From NCBI RefSeq assembly GCF_018129965.1, contig NZ_JAFCKW010000019.1, forward strand, positions 34,728-98,727: a DNA stretch of 64,000 bases. The letters run 5' to 3'. The DNA is from Bradyrhizobium diazoefficiens (GTDB lineage Bacteria; Pseudomonadota; Alphaproteobacteria; Rhizobiales; Xanthobacteraceae). Below are positions 34,177 through 44,234 of the stretch, one piece after another (position 1 is the stretch's first letter; every line of letters begins with the position of its first letter). The translations under genes and the position numbers were made by a program. The notes beneath the pieces were generated by a model. The model saw only the letters and a list, made by a program, of their open reading frames with translations, was not told the origin of the DNA and did no database searches.

Positions 34177-36297
34177 ATGGCTACAGCCGTTCCGAAAATC
34201 AAACTCAGTCCCTCGCGTGACATCCCCTTCAACAAGCTGGTCTTGAGCCAGTCGAACGTCCGGCGCGTGAAAGCGGGCGTCTCGATCGAGCAATTGGCGG
34301 AGAGCATCGCACTTCGCACGTTGCTTCAAAGCCTGAGTGTCCGGGCGGTCCTCGACGAAGACGGCAAGGAGACCGGCATGTTCGAGGTGCCGGCCGGCGG
34401 CCGGCGCTATCGCGCTCTTGAGCTGCTGGTGAAACAGAAGCGCATGACGAAGACACAGCTTGTTCCTTGCGTGATCCGAGACGACGGTCTCGCTGAGGAC
34501 GATTCCCTGGCTGAGAACGATGAGCGGGTCGGTCTGCATCCGCTCGACCAGTTCCGCACGTTCAAGCTGCTGCGTGATGGCGGCATGAGCGAGGACGACA
34601 TCGCCGCCCGGCACTTCGTGTCGTCGGCGATCGTCAAGCAGCGCCTGCGGCTGGCATCGGTGTCGCCGAAGCTGCACGAGATTTATGCCGACGACGGCAT
34701 AACCCTCGAACAGCTCATGGCATTCTCCGTTACTGCCGACCAGGCGCGCCAGGAGCAGGTCTGGGATAATGTCAGCCGCTCTCAGCTCGACGAGCCGTAC
34801 CAGATCCGGCGGATGCTGACGGAGAACACCGTCCGCGCTTCCGACCGTCGCGCCCAGTTCATCGGGCTCGATGCCTACGAGCAGGCCGGTGGCGCCGTCA
34901 TGCGCGACCTGTTCGAACACGATGACGGCGGGTGGCTGCAGGATGTGCCGTTGCTTGATCGCCTCGTCACCGAGAAGCTGACGGCGCAGGCTGAAATCAT
35001 TGGGGCCGAAGGCTGGAAGTGGATCGCGGTGGCGGTCAATTTCCCCTATGGCCACACCGACGACCTGCGCGAGTTGGAGGGTCTACCGGCAGATCTGACC
35101 GACGACGAACGTGCGTCGATCGAGGCGTTGAAGGCGGAGTACGACAAGCTCGAGGCCGAATACGCCGAAGCCGACGAACTGCCCGACGAGATCGATCAAC
35201 GGCTCGGCGAAATCGAGGCGGCGCTGTCCGCCTTCGACGCCCGGCCGATGACCTACGATCCGGCCGAGATCGCCCGCGCCGGCGTCTTCATCAGCGTCGA
35301 TGACGAGGGCGCGCTGTCGGTCGATCGCGGCTATGTCCGACCGGACGATGAAGCTCCCGTCGGCGTCGACGTTGAAGCGGAATCCGACGCCGACGGTGAA
35401 AACGCAGGCGGTGGCGAGGCCGACGTGGCGGTCCAACGCGCCATCATCACGGTCGGCGGCGCGCCGGCCGAACCGGAAGATGACGAGGACGACGCGATCA
35501 AGGCGTTGCCGGACCGGCTGATGACCGACCTGACCGCGCATCGGACCTTGGCCTTACGCGATGCTTTGGCAACCCACACGTCGGTGGCTTTCGTGGCGGT
35601 GCTGCACAACTTCGTGCTGGCGACGTTCTATCGCTTCGCAACATCGAGCGGTTGTCTGGAAATCGCGGTGCGCTCCCCGACGCTTCCCGCCCAGGCGCCG
35701 GGACTGAACGACTGCGCCTCGGCCAAGGCGATTGATGCGCGTCACGATGCGTGGAAGGCACGATTGCCGAAGGAGGATGGCAGACTCTGGGGCGCACTGA
35801 TGGCGTTCGACGAGGCCGAACAGGCATCGCTGCTTGCACATTGCGCCTCGCTCAGCGTCAACGCGCTCTACGAGCCGGCCAATCGCTACAATGAAGGCCG
35901 CGTCTCCGCGCATGGCGTTCGCCGCAGACTCGATCAGGCGGATGTCTTGGCGCGCGCCGTCGGTCTCGACATGGCGGCGGCGGGCTGGAAGACCGGCGTC
36001 GACAACTATCTCGGCCGCGTCACCAAGCCCCGCATTCTCGAAGCGGTGCGCGAGGCCAAGGGCGAACCGTCCGTGCAGCTCATCGACCACCTCAAGAAGG
36101 GCGATATGGCGCGCGAGGCCGAGCGGCTGTTGGAGGGCACCGGCTGGCTGCCCGAGCCGCTGCGTTCCGCCGATGCCGAAGTTGTGGCCGATGCGGCGGC
36201 CGGTGAAGCGGAATCGTTGCCCGCATTTCTCACCGGTGACGACGAGATCCACGCCGACGCCGATGAAGATCAGCCGCATGTCATCGCGGCGGAATGA
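34177..36297 (+). CDS. ParB/Spo0J-domain protein of the ICE backbone
   Basis: A 706-residue protein from ATG 34177 (start chosen by the ribosome site GTGGAG and the start of homology; the ORF extends 44 codons further up). The N-terminal ParB domain (about 15-175) includes VLSQSNVRRV, EVPAGGRRYRALEL and NDERVGLHPLDQFRTF, followed by an HTH (SEDDIAARHFVSSAIVKQRLRLASVSP). A long acidic linker (about 300-440) and an unassigned C-terminal domain follow. In rhizobial elements such proteins sit near the helicase gene. No ParA is visible, so a role other than partition is possible. Confidence 0.8.
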   Translation: MATAVPKIKLSPSRDIPFNKLVLSQSNVRRVKAGVSIEQLAESIALRTLLQSLSVRAVLDEDGKETGMFEVPAGGRRYRALELLVKQKRMTKTQLVPCVIRDDGLAEDDSLAENDERVGLHPLDQFRTFKLLRDGGMSEDDIAARHFVSSAIVKQRLRLASVSPKLHEIYADDGITLEQLMAFSVTADQARQEQVWDNVSRSQLDEPYQIRRMLTENTVRASDRRAQFIGLDAYEQAGGAVMRDLFEHDDGGWLQDVPLLDRLVTEKLTAQAEIIGAEGWKWIAVAVNFPYGHTDDLRELEGLPADLTDDERASIEALKAEYDKLEAEYAEADELPDEIDQRLGEIEAALSAFDARPMTYDPAEIARAGVFISVDDEGALSVDRGYVRPDDEAPVGVDVEAESDADGENAGGGEADVAVQRAIITVGGAPAEPEDDEDDAIKALPDRLMTDLTAHRTLALRDALATHTSVAFVAVLHNFVLATFYRFATSSGCLEIAVRSPTLPAQAPGLNDCASAKAIDARHDAWKARLPKEDGRLWGALMAFDEAEQASLLAHCASLSVNALYEPANRYNEGRVSAHGVRRRLDQADVLARAVGLDMAAAGWKTGVDNYLGRVTKPRILEAVREAKGEPSVQLIDHLKKGDMAREAERLLEGTGWLPEPLRSADAEVVADAAAGEAESLPAFLTGDDEIHADADEDQPHVIAAE

Positions 36298-36360
36298 TTG
36301 ATCAACGCGGGGCGGCGCAAGCCGTTCCGCATCTCTCCATCTCACCGCATCCCATCACAT

Positions 36361-36398
36361 GCCCGGCCCCTGCAGCGACAGGGACACGCCGGGCTTTT
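36361..36398 (+). terminator. Terminator-like hairpin between ParB-like and helicase genes
   Basis: GCCCGGC plus CCCTG pair with CAGGG and GCCGGGC (36361-36394), with a 4-base bulge, followed by TTTT at 36395-36398. It probably separates the ParB-like gene from the helicase transcript, or is an attenuator. Confidence 0.55.
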
Positions 36399-36416
36399 CC
36401 ATTTCAGGAGACCGAT

Positions 36417-39400
36417 ATGTTTGATAATGCCAATCCCGCCGCTCGGATCGTTGCGGCCGCGCGACTGATCCTTTCCCACCTCGAACGTGGCCATCGCGTC
36501 GACGCCGCCAGCCTGCGCGCGGCGATGGAATCCGCCTTCGCCGGTTCCGATGCCGGTGGTGCTTGGGACTGGAAGACCGCATACGACGTCTGCGAGGCCG
36601 CGACGGTCTTGTTCGTCCGCAAATTCGGTCCAGCGATGCGGGCGCGTGCCGCGTCGCCGCCCGCCATGCTGCCGATGCTGGCGAAGGTTGCCGGCCTTCT
36701 CCCCACGCATACGCGGCGATCGGAAGCGAGCGAGGCTTTTCAGCAATTCAGCACGCCCATTGGATTGGGGCTTGCGGCTTCCGCCGCCGCTGACATCACG
36801 CCGGCCGACATCGTCCTCGAACCATCGGCTGGTACAGGCTTGCTCGCCATTCTCGCGGAATTGTCAGGCGCGTCGCTCGCGCTCAACGAACTCGCCGATG
36901 CTCGCGCTTCGCTTCTCTCACTGCTCTTTCCTGCCGTTCCCGTCACCCGCTTCGATGCGGCGCATATCGACGATCATCTCGACGCCGGCATCACGCCGAG
37001 CGTCGTGCTGATGAACCCACCATTCTCGGCCGTCGCGCATGTCGATCGCCGCATTGCCGACGCGGCACTGCGTCATATCTCGTCGGCGCTGGCGCGGCTC
37101 GCCGATGGCGGTCGTCTGGTCACGATCACCGGAGCGAACTGCGCACCGGATAGTCCGGTGTGGCGCGACGCGTTCGTCGGCTTGCAGGAGCGGGGGAGGA
37201 TCGTGTTCTCGGCCGCGATCGACGGGGCGGTCTATGCCAGGCACGGCACCACCATGGATACGCGCCTCACCGTGATCGATAAGCGCGCGGCCGACGATCC
37301 GACCGCGTTTCCAGCTTCGCCCGGTCTCGCGCCTGACGTCGCCACGTTGCTGGGCTGGATCGCCGAACGCGTGCCGTCGCGGCTGCCGATAACGGCCCCG
37401 CTGGCCAGCCCGATCATCGTTCGATCGGTGGCAACCGGCGCATCGCGTCCTGTCGTCTTGCGCGCTTCCTCCATCCCGGCGACGGCTCCCGAACCCAAAG
37501 CGATCGAGCTTGCGTATGAGGTCATCGATTGGAAGCCGGTCGAGGGCGGCAATATTACTGACGCGCTGTACGAAGAATATGGATTGCAATCGATCCGGAT
37601 TCCCGGCGCGTGCCCTCATCCGACCAAACTCGTGCAGTCGGCTGCGATGGCCTCGGTGGCGCCGCCGCAACCGAGCTATCGCCCGCATCTTCTCGCCAAC
37701 ACCGTGTCGGACGGATTGCTGTCCGATGCCCAGCTTGAATCCGTGATCTATGCTGGGGAGGCGCATTCCCGTTTCCTCGCCGGATCATGGACGGTCGACG
37801 AGACCTGGGACATTGTCTCTGCCGCATCCGACGACACCGAACACGCGGTACGCTTTCGATGTGGCTGGTTCCTCGGCGACGGCACCGGCGCCGGCAAGGG
37901 CCGGCAGGCCGCCGGCATCCTGCTCGACAACTGGTTGAAGGGCCGCACCAAGGCGGTCTGGATCTCCAAATCCGACAAGCTGATCGAGGATGCCCAGCGC
38001 GACTGGTCGGCGCTCGGCATGGAGCGCCTGCTGATCACACCGCTGTCGCGCTTCCGCCAGGGCACGCCAATCTGTCTGGAGCAGGGCGTCCTTTTTACCA
38101 CCTATGCCACGCTACGCTCCGACGCGCGTGACGAGAAGGTATCGCGGGTCAGACAGATCGTGGAATGGTTGGGCGCCGACTTCGATGGCGTCATCATCTT
38201 CGACGAGTCTCACGCGATGCAGAATGCCGGAGGCGGGAAGGGTGAACGCGGTGATGTCGCGGCCTCGCAGCAGGGGCGCGCCGGGCTTCGCCTGCAACAT
38301 GCGTTGCCGAATGCGCGCGTGGTCTATGTCTCGGCGACCGGCGCGACCACCGTGCACAATCTCGCTTACGGCCAACGTCTCGGATTGTGGGGCGGCGAGA
38401 ACTTTCCGTTTGCGACGCGCGGTGAGTTCGTCGAGGCGATCGAGGCCGGCGGCGTCGCGGCGATGGAGGTGCTGGCACGCGACCTCAAGGCGCTCGGTCT
38501 CTATGCCGCGCGGTCGCTCTCCTACGACGGTGTCGAATACGAACTGATTGAACATAAGCTCACCGACGAGCAGATCCGCATTTACGATGCGTATGCCGGC
38601 GCCTTCAGCGTCATCCATAACAACCTTGAAGCCGCGATGAAGGCCGCGAATATCACCGGCGCCACGGGCACGCTGAACGCGCAGGCCAAGTCCGCCGCGC
38701 GGTCGGCTTTCGAATCCGCCAAGCAGCGCTTCTTCAATCATCTCATTACCGCGATGAAAACGCAGTCGCTGATTGCTTCGGTCGAGCGTGATCTGAAAGC
38801 CGGCCACGCCGCCGTCATCCAGATCGTCTCGACCGGTGAGGCGCTGATGGAGCGGCGTCTCGCCGAAATTCCGACCGAGGAGTGGGGTGATGTTCAGGTC
38901 GACATCACGCCACGCGAATACGTGCTGGATTATCTCGTGCACTCCTTCCCGACGCAGCTCTATGAGCCGTTCACGACCAGCGAGGGCGATCTGTCGTCGC
39001 GGCCGGTATTCCGAGACGGCCAGCCGGTGCAATGCCGGGACGCGGTCGCCCGCCGTGATCGGCTGATCGAGAAGCTGGCATCGCTATCACCAGTCCACGG
39101 CGCGCTCGACCAGATCGTGCAGCGCTTCGGTACGGACATGGTGGCGGAAGTCACAGGCCGCTCGCGACGTATTATCCGCAGGACCGGGGCAGACCACGTC
39201 GATCGACTCGTGGTCGAGAACCGTGTCGGGTCTGCGAACCTCGGCGAGACCCAGGCCTTCATGGACGACCTCAAGCGCATCCTGGTGTTCTCCGGTGCCG
39301 GCGGCACCGGGCGCTCCTATCACGCCGAGCTTTCGGCCAGGAACCGTCGTCTCCGCGTACATTATCTCCTGGAGGCCGGGTGGAAGGCCGACGCCGCAAT

Positions 39401-40712
39401 TCAGGGGTTGGGTCGGACCAACCGCACCAACCAGGCGCAGCCGCCGCTGTTCCGGCCGATTGCGACCAACGTGAAGGCAGAGAAGCGCTTCCTCTCGACC
39501 ATCGCGCGGCGTCTCGACACGCTGGGCGCCATTACCAAGGGCCAGCGCCAGACCGGCGGGCAGGGCCTCTTCCGCGCCGAGGACAATCTCGAAAGCCATT
39601 ACGCGCGCGATGCGCTGCGCCAGCTCTATGTCTTGCTCGTCACCGGCAAGGTCGCCGGCTGTTCGCTTCAAGCATTCGAGGATGCGACCGGATTGAAGCT
39701 GACGGACTCGGGCGGCATCAAGGACGATCTGCCGCCGATCACCACGTTCCTCAATCGCTTGCTGGCGCTGACCATCGACCTGCAGAACATCCTGTTCACG
39801 GCGTTCGAGCAATTGCTGACTGCACGCATCGAGGGTGCGATTGCCAGTGGCACCTACGATGTCGGGCTGGAGACGCTGCGAGCCGAGAGCTTCACCGTCT
39901 CCGCGCGCGAGACGATCTACACCCATCCTGGCACATCCGCCGAAACCCGCCTGCTGACGATCACCCAGCGCGAGCGCAACCGCCCGGTGACTCTGGACGA
40001 GGCGTTCGAGCGTCTGTCCGACCCGCGCGCCTTGCTGCTGATCAACACCCAGTCGGGCCGTGCCGCCGTGCAGGTGCCGGCACGTAGCGTGATGTCGGAC
40101 GACGGCGAGGTGGAACGCCGCGTTCGGCTGATCCGGCCGATGGAGCATGCCGCCATGCCTTTGGCGGCAATGCCGCAGACCCATTGGCAGGAAGCCAACC
40201 GCGACGGCTTTGCAAGAGCCTGGCAGGCCGAAGTCGCGGAGGTCCCGCCGTTCACAGACAGCGAGATCCATATTGTCGCCGGTCTGTTGCTGCCGATCTG
40301 GAAGCGTCTCCCGAACGAATCGACACGGGTCTATCGGCTTCAGACCGACAGCGGCGAGCGCATCATCGGCCGCAAGGTCTCGTCGGCCTGGGTCGCCAGT
40401 GCTCTGGAGGCGGGGACTTCAACTCTATCTCCGGATGCCGCCTTCATCGCGCTGATGGACGGCAAGACCATTCTCGATCTTGCCGAGGGTCTTCAGCTTC
40501 GACGCGCGCGCGTGATGGGCACCCACCGGATCGAACTTTCCGGTTTTACAGATGTGATGCGCGACCGGCTGCGCGCCTACGGCCTTTTTAGCGAGATCAT
40601 CTCCTGGAAGCTGCGGTTCTTCGTTCCGGTCGATGCGACCGGGTCGGCGATCCTTGCCAAGGTGCTGGAGCGCTATCCGATCGCGCGTATCGCCGACCGG
40701 GCGGCGGCGTGA
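36417..40712 (+). CDS. Methyltransferase-strawberry-notch helicase fusion
   Basis: A 1431-residue protein from ATG 36417 with ribosome site CAGGAG. The N-terminal ~350 residues include a class I methyltransferase (VLEPSAGTGLLA, then MNPPFSA near 199). The rest is a strawberry-notch-like SF2 helicase: Walker A variant GDGTGAGKGRQAAG near 486, DESH near 596, SATGATTV, and a C-terminal helicase domain with IQGLGRTNRTNQAQP. Proteins like this are common in proteobacterial ICEs and may protect or remodel transferred DNA (inference). It ends 1 bp before the Toprim gene. Confidence 0.85.
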   Translation: MFDNANPAARIVAAARLILSHLERGHRVDAASLRAAMESAFAGSDAGGAWDWKTAYDVCEAATVLFVRKFGPAMRARAASPPAMLPMLAKVAGLLPTHTRRSEASEAFQQFSTPIGLGLAASAAADITPADIVLEPSAGTGLLAILAELSGASLALNELADARASLLSLLFPAVPVTRFDAAHIDDHLDAGITPSVVLMNPPFSAVAHVDRRIADAALRHISSALARLADGGRLVTITGANCAPDSPVWRDAFVGLQERGRIVFSAAIDGAVYARHGTTMDTRLTVIDKRAADDPTAFPASPGLAPDVATLLGWIAERVPSRLPITAPLASPIIVRSVATGASRPVVLRASSIPATAPEPKAIELAYEVIDWKPVEGGNITDALYEEYGLQSIRIPGACPHPTKLVQSAAMASVAPPQPSYRPHLLANTVSDGLLSDAQLESVIYAGEAHSRFLAGSWTVDETWDIVSAASDDTEHAVRFRCGWFLGDGTGAGKGRQAAGILLDNWLKGRTKAVWISKSDKLIEDAQRDWSALGMERLLITPLSRFRQGTPICLEQGVLFTTYATLRSDARDEKVSRVRQIVEWLGADFDGVIIFDESHAMQNAGGGKGERGDVAASQQGRAGLRLQHALPNARVVYVSATGATTVHNLAYGQRLGLWGGENFPFATRGEFVEAIEAGGVAAMEVLARDLKALGLYAARSLSYDGVEYELIEHKLTDEQIRIYDAYAGAFSVIHNNLEAAMKAANITGATGTLNAQAKSAARSAFESAKQRFFNHLITAMKTQSLIASVERDLKAGHAAVIQIVSTGEALMERRLAEIPTEEWGDVQVDITPREYVLDYLVHSFPTQLYEPFTTSEGDLSSRPVFRDGQPVQCRDAVARRDRLIEKLASLSPVHGALDQIVQRFGTDMVAEVTGRSRRIIRRTGADHVDRLVVENRVGSANLGETQAFMDDLKRILVFSGAGGTGRSYHAELSARNRRLRVHYLLEAGWKADAAIQGLGRTNRTNQAQPPLFRPIATNVKAEKRFLSTIARRLDTLGAITKGQRQTGGQGLFRAEDNLESHYARDALRQLYVLLVTGKVAGCSLQAFEDATGLKLTDSGGIKDDLPPITTFLNRLLALTIDLQNILFTAFEQLLTARIEGAIASGTYDVGLETLRAESFTVSARETIYTHPGTSAETRLLTITQRERNRPVTLDEAFERLSDPRALLLINTQSGRAAVQVPARSVMSDDGEVERRVRLIRPMEHAAMPLAAMPQTHWQEANRDGFARAWQAEVAEVPPFTDSEIHIVAGLLLPIWKRLPNESTRVYRLQTDSGERIIGRKVSSAWVASALEAGTSTLSPDAAFIALMDGKTILDLAEGLQLRRARVMGTHRIELSGFTDVMRDRLRAYGLFSEIISWKLRFFVPVDATGSAILAKVLERYPIARIADRAAA

Positions 40713-40713
40713 C

Positions 40714-41769
40714 ATGGCGCATGATGCGGCAGAGCTGGCGCATCGGCTCGCGCGCGAGGCCGAAGCGGTGTGCCGACATTATCTCTCCCAAGGGTGCCGG
40801 GTCGGAAACTACTGGCAGGTCGGCGACGCCAAGAATACGCAGGGCCGCTCGATGTTCGTGCGGCTGACCGGCGACCCGTCCGGCAAACGCCGTCCCGGAA
40901 AATGGACCGACGCGGCGACCGGCGAACACGGCGACCTGCTCGACATCATCAGCGAAACCTGCGGCTTGGTCGATTTCCACGATGTGGCCGACGAAGCACG
41001 ACGTTTCCTGAGTTTACCACGGCCCGAGCCGAAGCCCGGAATTCCTGGGCGCTTATCGCCAGCGCCGATGGGCTCGCCGGAATCGGCCCGCCGGCTGATT
41101 GCGATATCGAGGCCGATCGCTGGCACTCTCGTCGATTTCTATTTGCGCCACCGCGGTATCACCCATCTGGATGACGTCAGCGCACTGCGATTTCACCCAC
41201 GCTGCTACTATCGCCCCGATGCCGACGCGCCGACTCAGACTTGGCCCGCGATGATCGCTGCTGTCACCGATCTCAAAGGCCACATCACCGGCGCGCATCG
41301 CACCTGGCTCGATCCATCCGGTTGCGACAAGGCGCCAGTCGACACGCCGCGGCGCGCGATGGGCCATCTCTTGGGCAATGCCGTTCGCTTCGGCGTCGCC
41401 GATGACGTGATGGCGGCGGGCGAGGGGATCGAGACCATGATGTCGCTCCGCTGCGTCATGACGACCCTGCCGATGAATGCCGCGCTCTCGGCCGCGCATC
41501 TCGCCGCCATCCTGTTTCCGGCCACGCTGCGCCGTCTCTATATCGTGCGTGATGACGATCCGGCGGGCGATAGTGCGATGGGGAGCTTGAGTGCACGAGC
41601 ACAGGCGGTCGGGATCGAGGCGATCACGCTGTCGCCACGTTGCGACGACGTCAACGGGGATCTGCGGCGTCGCGGCATCGATGCGTTACGGGCAGCATTG
41701 CGGGTGCAGATCGTCCCGGAAGACGTTGGCCGCTTCTTGCATCCGGACGTCAGCGCCGGGACGGGGTGA
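40714..41769 (+). CDS. Toprim-domain protein (DUF7146/primase-like)
   Basis: A 351-residue protein. The N-terminal segment (about 1-95) resembles a DnaG/virulence-associated primase zinc-binding variant (GNYWQVGDAKNTQGRSMFVR, then KWTDAATGEHGDLLD). The C-terminal Toprim domain (about 225-320) has AAGEGIETMMSL and LYIVRDDDPAGD. The start ATG at 40714 follows the helicase stop at once, so they share a transcript. It may prime second-strand DNA in conjugation, an inference by family. Confidence 0.8.
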   Translation: MAHDAAELAHRLAREAEAVCRHYLSQGCRVGNYWQVGDAKNTQGRSMFVRLTGDPSGKRRPGKWTDAATGEHGDLLDIISETCGLVDFHDVADEARRFLSLPRPEPKPGIPGRLSPAPMGSPESARRLIAISRPIAGTLVDFYLRHRGITHLDDVSALRFHPRCYYRPDADAPTQTWPAMIAAVTDLKGHITGAHRTWLDPSGCDKAPVDTPRRAMGHLLGNAVRFGVADDVMAAGEGIETMMSLRCVMTTLPMNAALSAAHLAAILFPATLRRLYIVRDDDPAGDSAMGSLSARAQAVGIEAITLSPRCDDVNGDLRRRGIDALRAALRVQIVPEDVGRFLHPDVSAGTG

Positions 41770-42118
41770 GGCAAGCGGCGTTCCGATCATGCGCCGCCTT
41801 CGGTGTTGGCTTCTCATCGTGTCGGAGAGGTCCGCGTCCCCGGCCTTCTGAGAGGGCGATCGAGCCGTCAAACGGTCCGGCCCCGCAATGGCGGATGGCC
41901 GACTATTTTCCGTCGCGCCCTGCATTGTTTCCATCGCGCCGGGCGCGATGGAGGAGGGCGCTTTACATCGCGAGTCAAAATAGTCGGCCCCCACCATCCT
42001 CCGCTGCGCTCCGGCCGCTTCCGCTTCGCTGCAGCGGTGCAGGTCCGGCCCGCCCGACGGCTTTCGTCGCCACGAAGGCCGCGATGGGCGCGGCCGATCC
42101 GAGCACAAGGAAGCCGCC
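41770..42118. other. Structured leader upstream of DUF2493 gene
   Basis: No gene. A 13-bp perfect inverted repeat, GGCCGACTATTTT (41897-41909) and AAAATAGTCGGCC (41977-41989), spans a 67-base loop. Inside it is another stem around 41930-41951 (CCATCGCGCC / GGCGCGATGG, slightly imperfect). A CATCCTCCGCTGCGCTCCGG run at 41995-42014 follows and recurs before the DUF736 gene. Confidence 0.55.
41897..41989 (+). ncRNA. Candidate structured leader RNA, copy 1
   Basis: The outer 13-bp stem (41897-41909 with 41977-41989) encloses a second stem region TCGCG/CGCGA and a hairpin centred near 41941. With the similar leader before DUF736 (44057-44108), the shared trailing motif and positions suggest an RNA-based or DNA-binding control element. 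Whether it is transcribed is not known. Confidence 0.45.
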
Positions 42119-43069
42119 ATGACGACCGACGACGACACCACCGGCTACGAGCCGCCGCAGGCATCATCCCCGACCGATCATCTGCTGACCGAACTCCAGC
42201 TCTACGGCCACCGCCCGTTCCAGGACGAACCCGATCCGCGGCCGTTGCCCGACCCCCGCATCGCCGCCGGCGCCGTCGCCGACATTTTTGACGCCCTCAT
42301 CGGCAGCCTTGATGACACCCGGCTCGAACCCGACCTTGACGATCTGTTGTGGTCGACCGTCAATCTCTTCCATCGCGCGACGGAGCGGATCGCACGCCAC
42401 CTCGACGACAACGAGCAGGCGCAGCGACGCGGCCAACGCGAACAGGATGGCTCCGAGGTGCGGTCGGTCGAACTGGAACGCCTCATCGCCGAGGGCATGA
42501 CGCTCAGCGAGCGTCGCAACGCCATGGAGTTCTTTCGCGACCATGCCGCCGAACACTACGAACGGCGCACCCACACGGCGTGGCGCCCGCGGTCCGGGTC
42601 GATGGTCAACCACCGCGCGCTCACCGCGACCATGATCGACAGCCGCGACTACCTCGCGGCCAAGCGTCGGGCCGAGACCGAGGTGATGCTGCCGCCCGGA
42701 CCGAAGGTGGCCTTCAGCGGCGGGCTCGACTTCAACGATCACCGCCTGATCTGGGACGTGCTCGACAAAACCCGCATCAAACACGCCAACATGGTGCTGC
42801 TGCACGGCGGATCGCCGAAAGGTGCCGAGTTGATCGCGTCCAAATGGGCCGACAATCGCAAGGTGCCGCAGATCGCCTTCAAGCCGGACTGGACACGGCA
42901 CGCGAAAGCCGCACCTTTCAAGCGCAACGATGCGATGCTCGACGTGCTGCCGATCGGTGTCCTGGTCTTCCCGGGAACTGGTATCCAGGAGAACCTCGCC
43001 GACAAGGCGAAGAAGCTCGGCATCCCGGTCTGGAAATTCGGCAAGAAGCCTGAGGAGGGAGGCGCGTAA
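42119..43069 (+). CDS. DUF2493 (SLOG/YspA-like) protein
   Basis: A 316-residue protein. The N-terminal half is acidic and helical (DIFDALIGSLDDTRLE; LDDLLWSTVNLFHRATERIARHL). The C-terminal ~125 residues form DUF2493, a cpYpsA/SLOG-type Rossmann domain: KVAFSGGLDFNDHRLIWDVLDKTR, VLLHGGSPKGAELIASKWA, and VLVFPGTGIQENLADKAKKLGIPVW. SLOG domains bind nucleotide-like ligands, but the ligand here is unknown. It is typical of rhizobial ICE backbones. A structured leader precedes it. Confidence 0.8.
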   Translation: MTTDDDTTGYEPPQASSPTDHLLTELQLYGHRPFQDEPDPRPLPDPRIAAGAVADIFDALIGSLDDTRLEPDLDDLLWSTVNLFHRATERIARHLDDNEQAQRRGQREQDGSEVRSVELERLIAEGMTLSERRNAMEFFRDHAAEHYERRTHTAWRPRSGSMVNHRALTATMIDSRDYLAAKRRAETEVMLPPGPKVAFSGGLDFNDHRLIWDVLDKTRIKHANMVLLHGGSPKGAELIASKWADNRKVPQIAFKPDWTRHAKAAPFKRNDAMLDVLPIGVLVFPGTGIQENLADKAKKLGIPVWKFGKKPEEGGA

Positions 43070-43230
43070 GCGCCGCCGCCTTTTCATCGAGTTTCAAACA
43101 CGATGCGGCGCATTGAAACGCGCCGCAGAAAAATCTGCTGCCACAATGGATCAATTTTGCTATTGTTCGACTTGCGCCGTGGTGGTGGTGGAGGCGCGAC
43201 CCTTGCACTCTTGTGACAGGATAAACCACC

Positions 43231-43698
43231 ATGGTCGCCATCGGCGTTGTTCTCAATCTCGTCGGACTCGGCGTCTTCTGCTGGCTGTTGTTTACGCTGG
43301 CCGTTTATGCCTTGCCGTTTTTTATCGCCGTCACCGCGGGCCTCTTCGCCTATCACAGCGGAGCGGGTTCGCTCGGCGCCGTTACGCTCGCTCTCCTTAC
43401 CGGCGGCGCGACGCTCGCAGCGGCGCAGATCGCCTTCACGCTGGTCCGGGCGCCGTTCCTCCGTTTCGTTCTTGCGGTGCTGTTCGCGGGACCGGCCGCA
43501 GTCGCCGGGTTCTACGCGACGCACGGCCTTGCCGCGTTCACGACACCTTCGGAGATGTGGCAGAATATCTTTGCCGTCGTCGGCGCGATGGTCGTCGGCG
43601 CAACCGCCTGGCTGCGGCTGGCCGATGCCCCGCTCGACGGTGGAACATCGCGAGCGGATCAGGACGTCGTCCGGCGCCGCGGTCTGACCTCGACCTGA
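43231..43698 (+). CDS. Small integral membrane protein
   Basis: A 155-residue protein, hydrophobic over its first ~135 residues with four or so transmembrane segments (about 3-25, 28-50, 55-75 and 85-110, the last followed by AVVGAMVVGATAW). The C-terminal tail is charged and cytoplasmic-looking (RADQDVVRRRG). The ATG at 43231 has no strong ribosome site. It is found between backbone genes, as in related ICEs; function unknown. Confidence 0.6.
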   Translation: MVAIGVVLNLVGLGVFCWLLFTLAVYALPFFIAVTAGLFAYHSGAGSLGAVTLALLTGGATLAAAQIAFTLVRAPFLRFVLAVLFAGPAAVAGFYATHGLAAFTTPSEMWQNIFAVVGAMVVGATAWLRLADAPLDGGTSRADQDVVRRRGLTST

Positions 43699-44234
43699 GG
43701 CAGCCCGCCGCCCGTCGCCAGATTCACGCTTTCCGAAGCGTTGCCGCATGCTCGCGCACTAACCTCGAGCGGGTCACGCTTCGCGGACGAACGGATGTCC
43801 GTGCGCCGATGGCTGGCCGACATCGCCGCGGCACGGTGCATTGGGTCGGCAGTGTTGGAGTGACAGGCGAAAAACTGCCCGGACATCGACGACGCTATCC
43901 CAGATCGCCAGATGTTGCGTGGTAAGGCGCAGGTTCGCTGGTTCTTTCTCCTTGCAAGGCTCTGTCACGCCGAGCGCGGGTCATCGGGTCTCTGTGATGG
44001 CCTGATCTGGCCGAACGACGGCTGCGCCTCGATCGCCTAGCTGCAATGCCGTCGTTCAACTTTCTTCCCCTGGGCTTCGCCCATTCCTCGCGCAAGACAA
44101 GAAAGTTGCCCGCCTGGCATCCTCCGCTGCGCTTCGGTCCGAAGACGGATGCAGCGCCGATCGCCTCCGGCCTGTCGATCGCCATCGAGACCGCGATGGT
44201 CGCGGCTCGGAAACAGAGAACAAGGAGAATTACC
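43699..44234. other. Long non-coding stretch with leader before DUF736
   Basis: 536 bp with no convincing gene. The right half holds the leader-like hairpin (44057-44108). Minus-strand ORFs here have no domains. Confidence 0.5.
44057..44108 (+). ncRNA. Candidate structured leader RNA, copy 2
   Basis: CAACTTTCTT (44057-44066) and AAGAAAGTTG (44099-44108) pair perfectly over 10 bp, with an inner stem TGGGC/GCCCA around 44071-44083. The segment CATCCTCCGCTGCGCTTCGG at 44118-44137 matches that after copy 1 in all but one base. The stem sequence differs from copy 1 while the architecture is kept, as expected of a conserved structure. Confidence 0.45.

Noticed and set aside
39087..40271. 394-residue minus-strand ORF opposite the helicase fusion
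   Set aside because: Antisense shadow; no domain and the plus-strand gene is certain.
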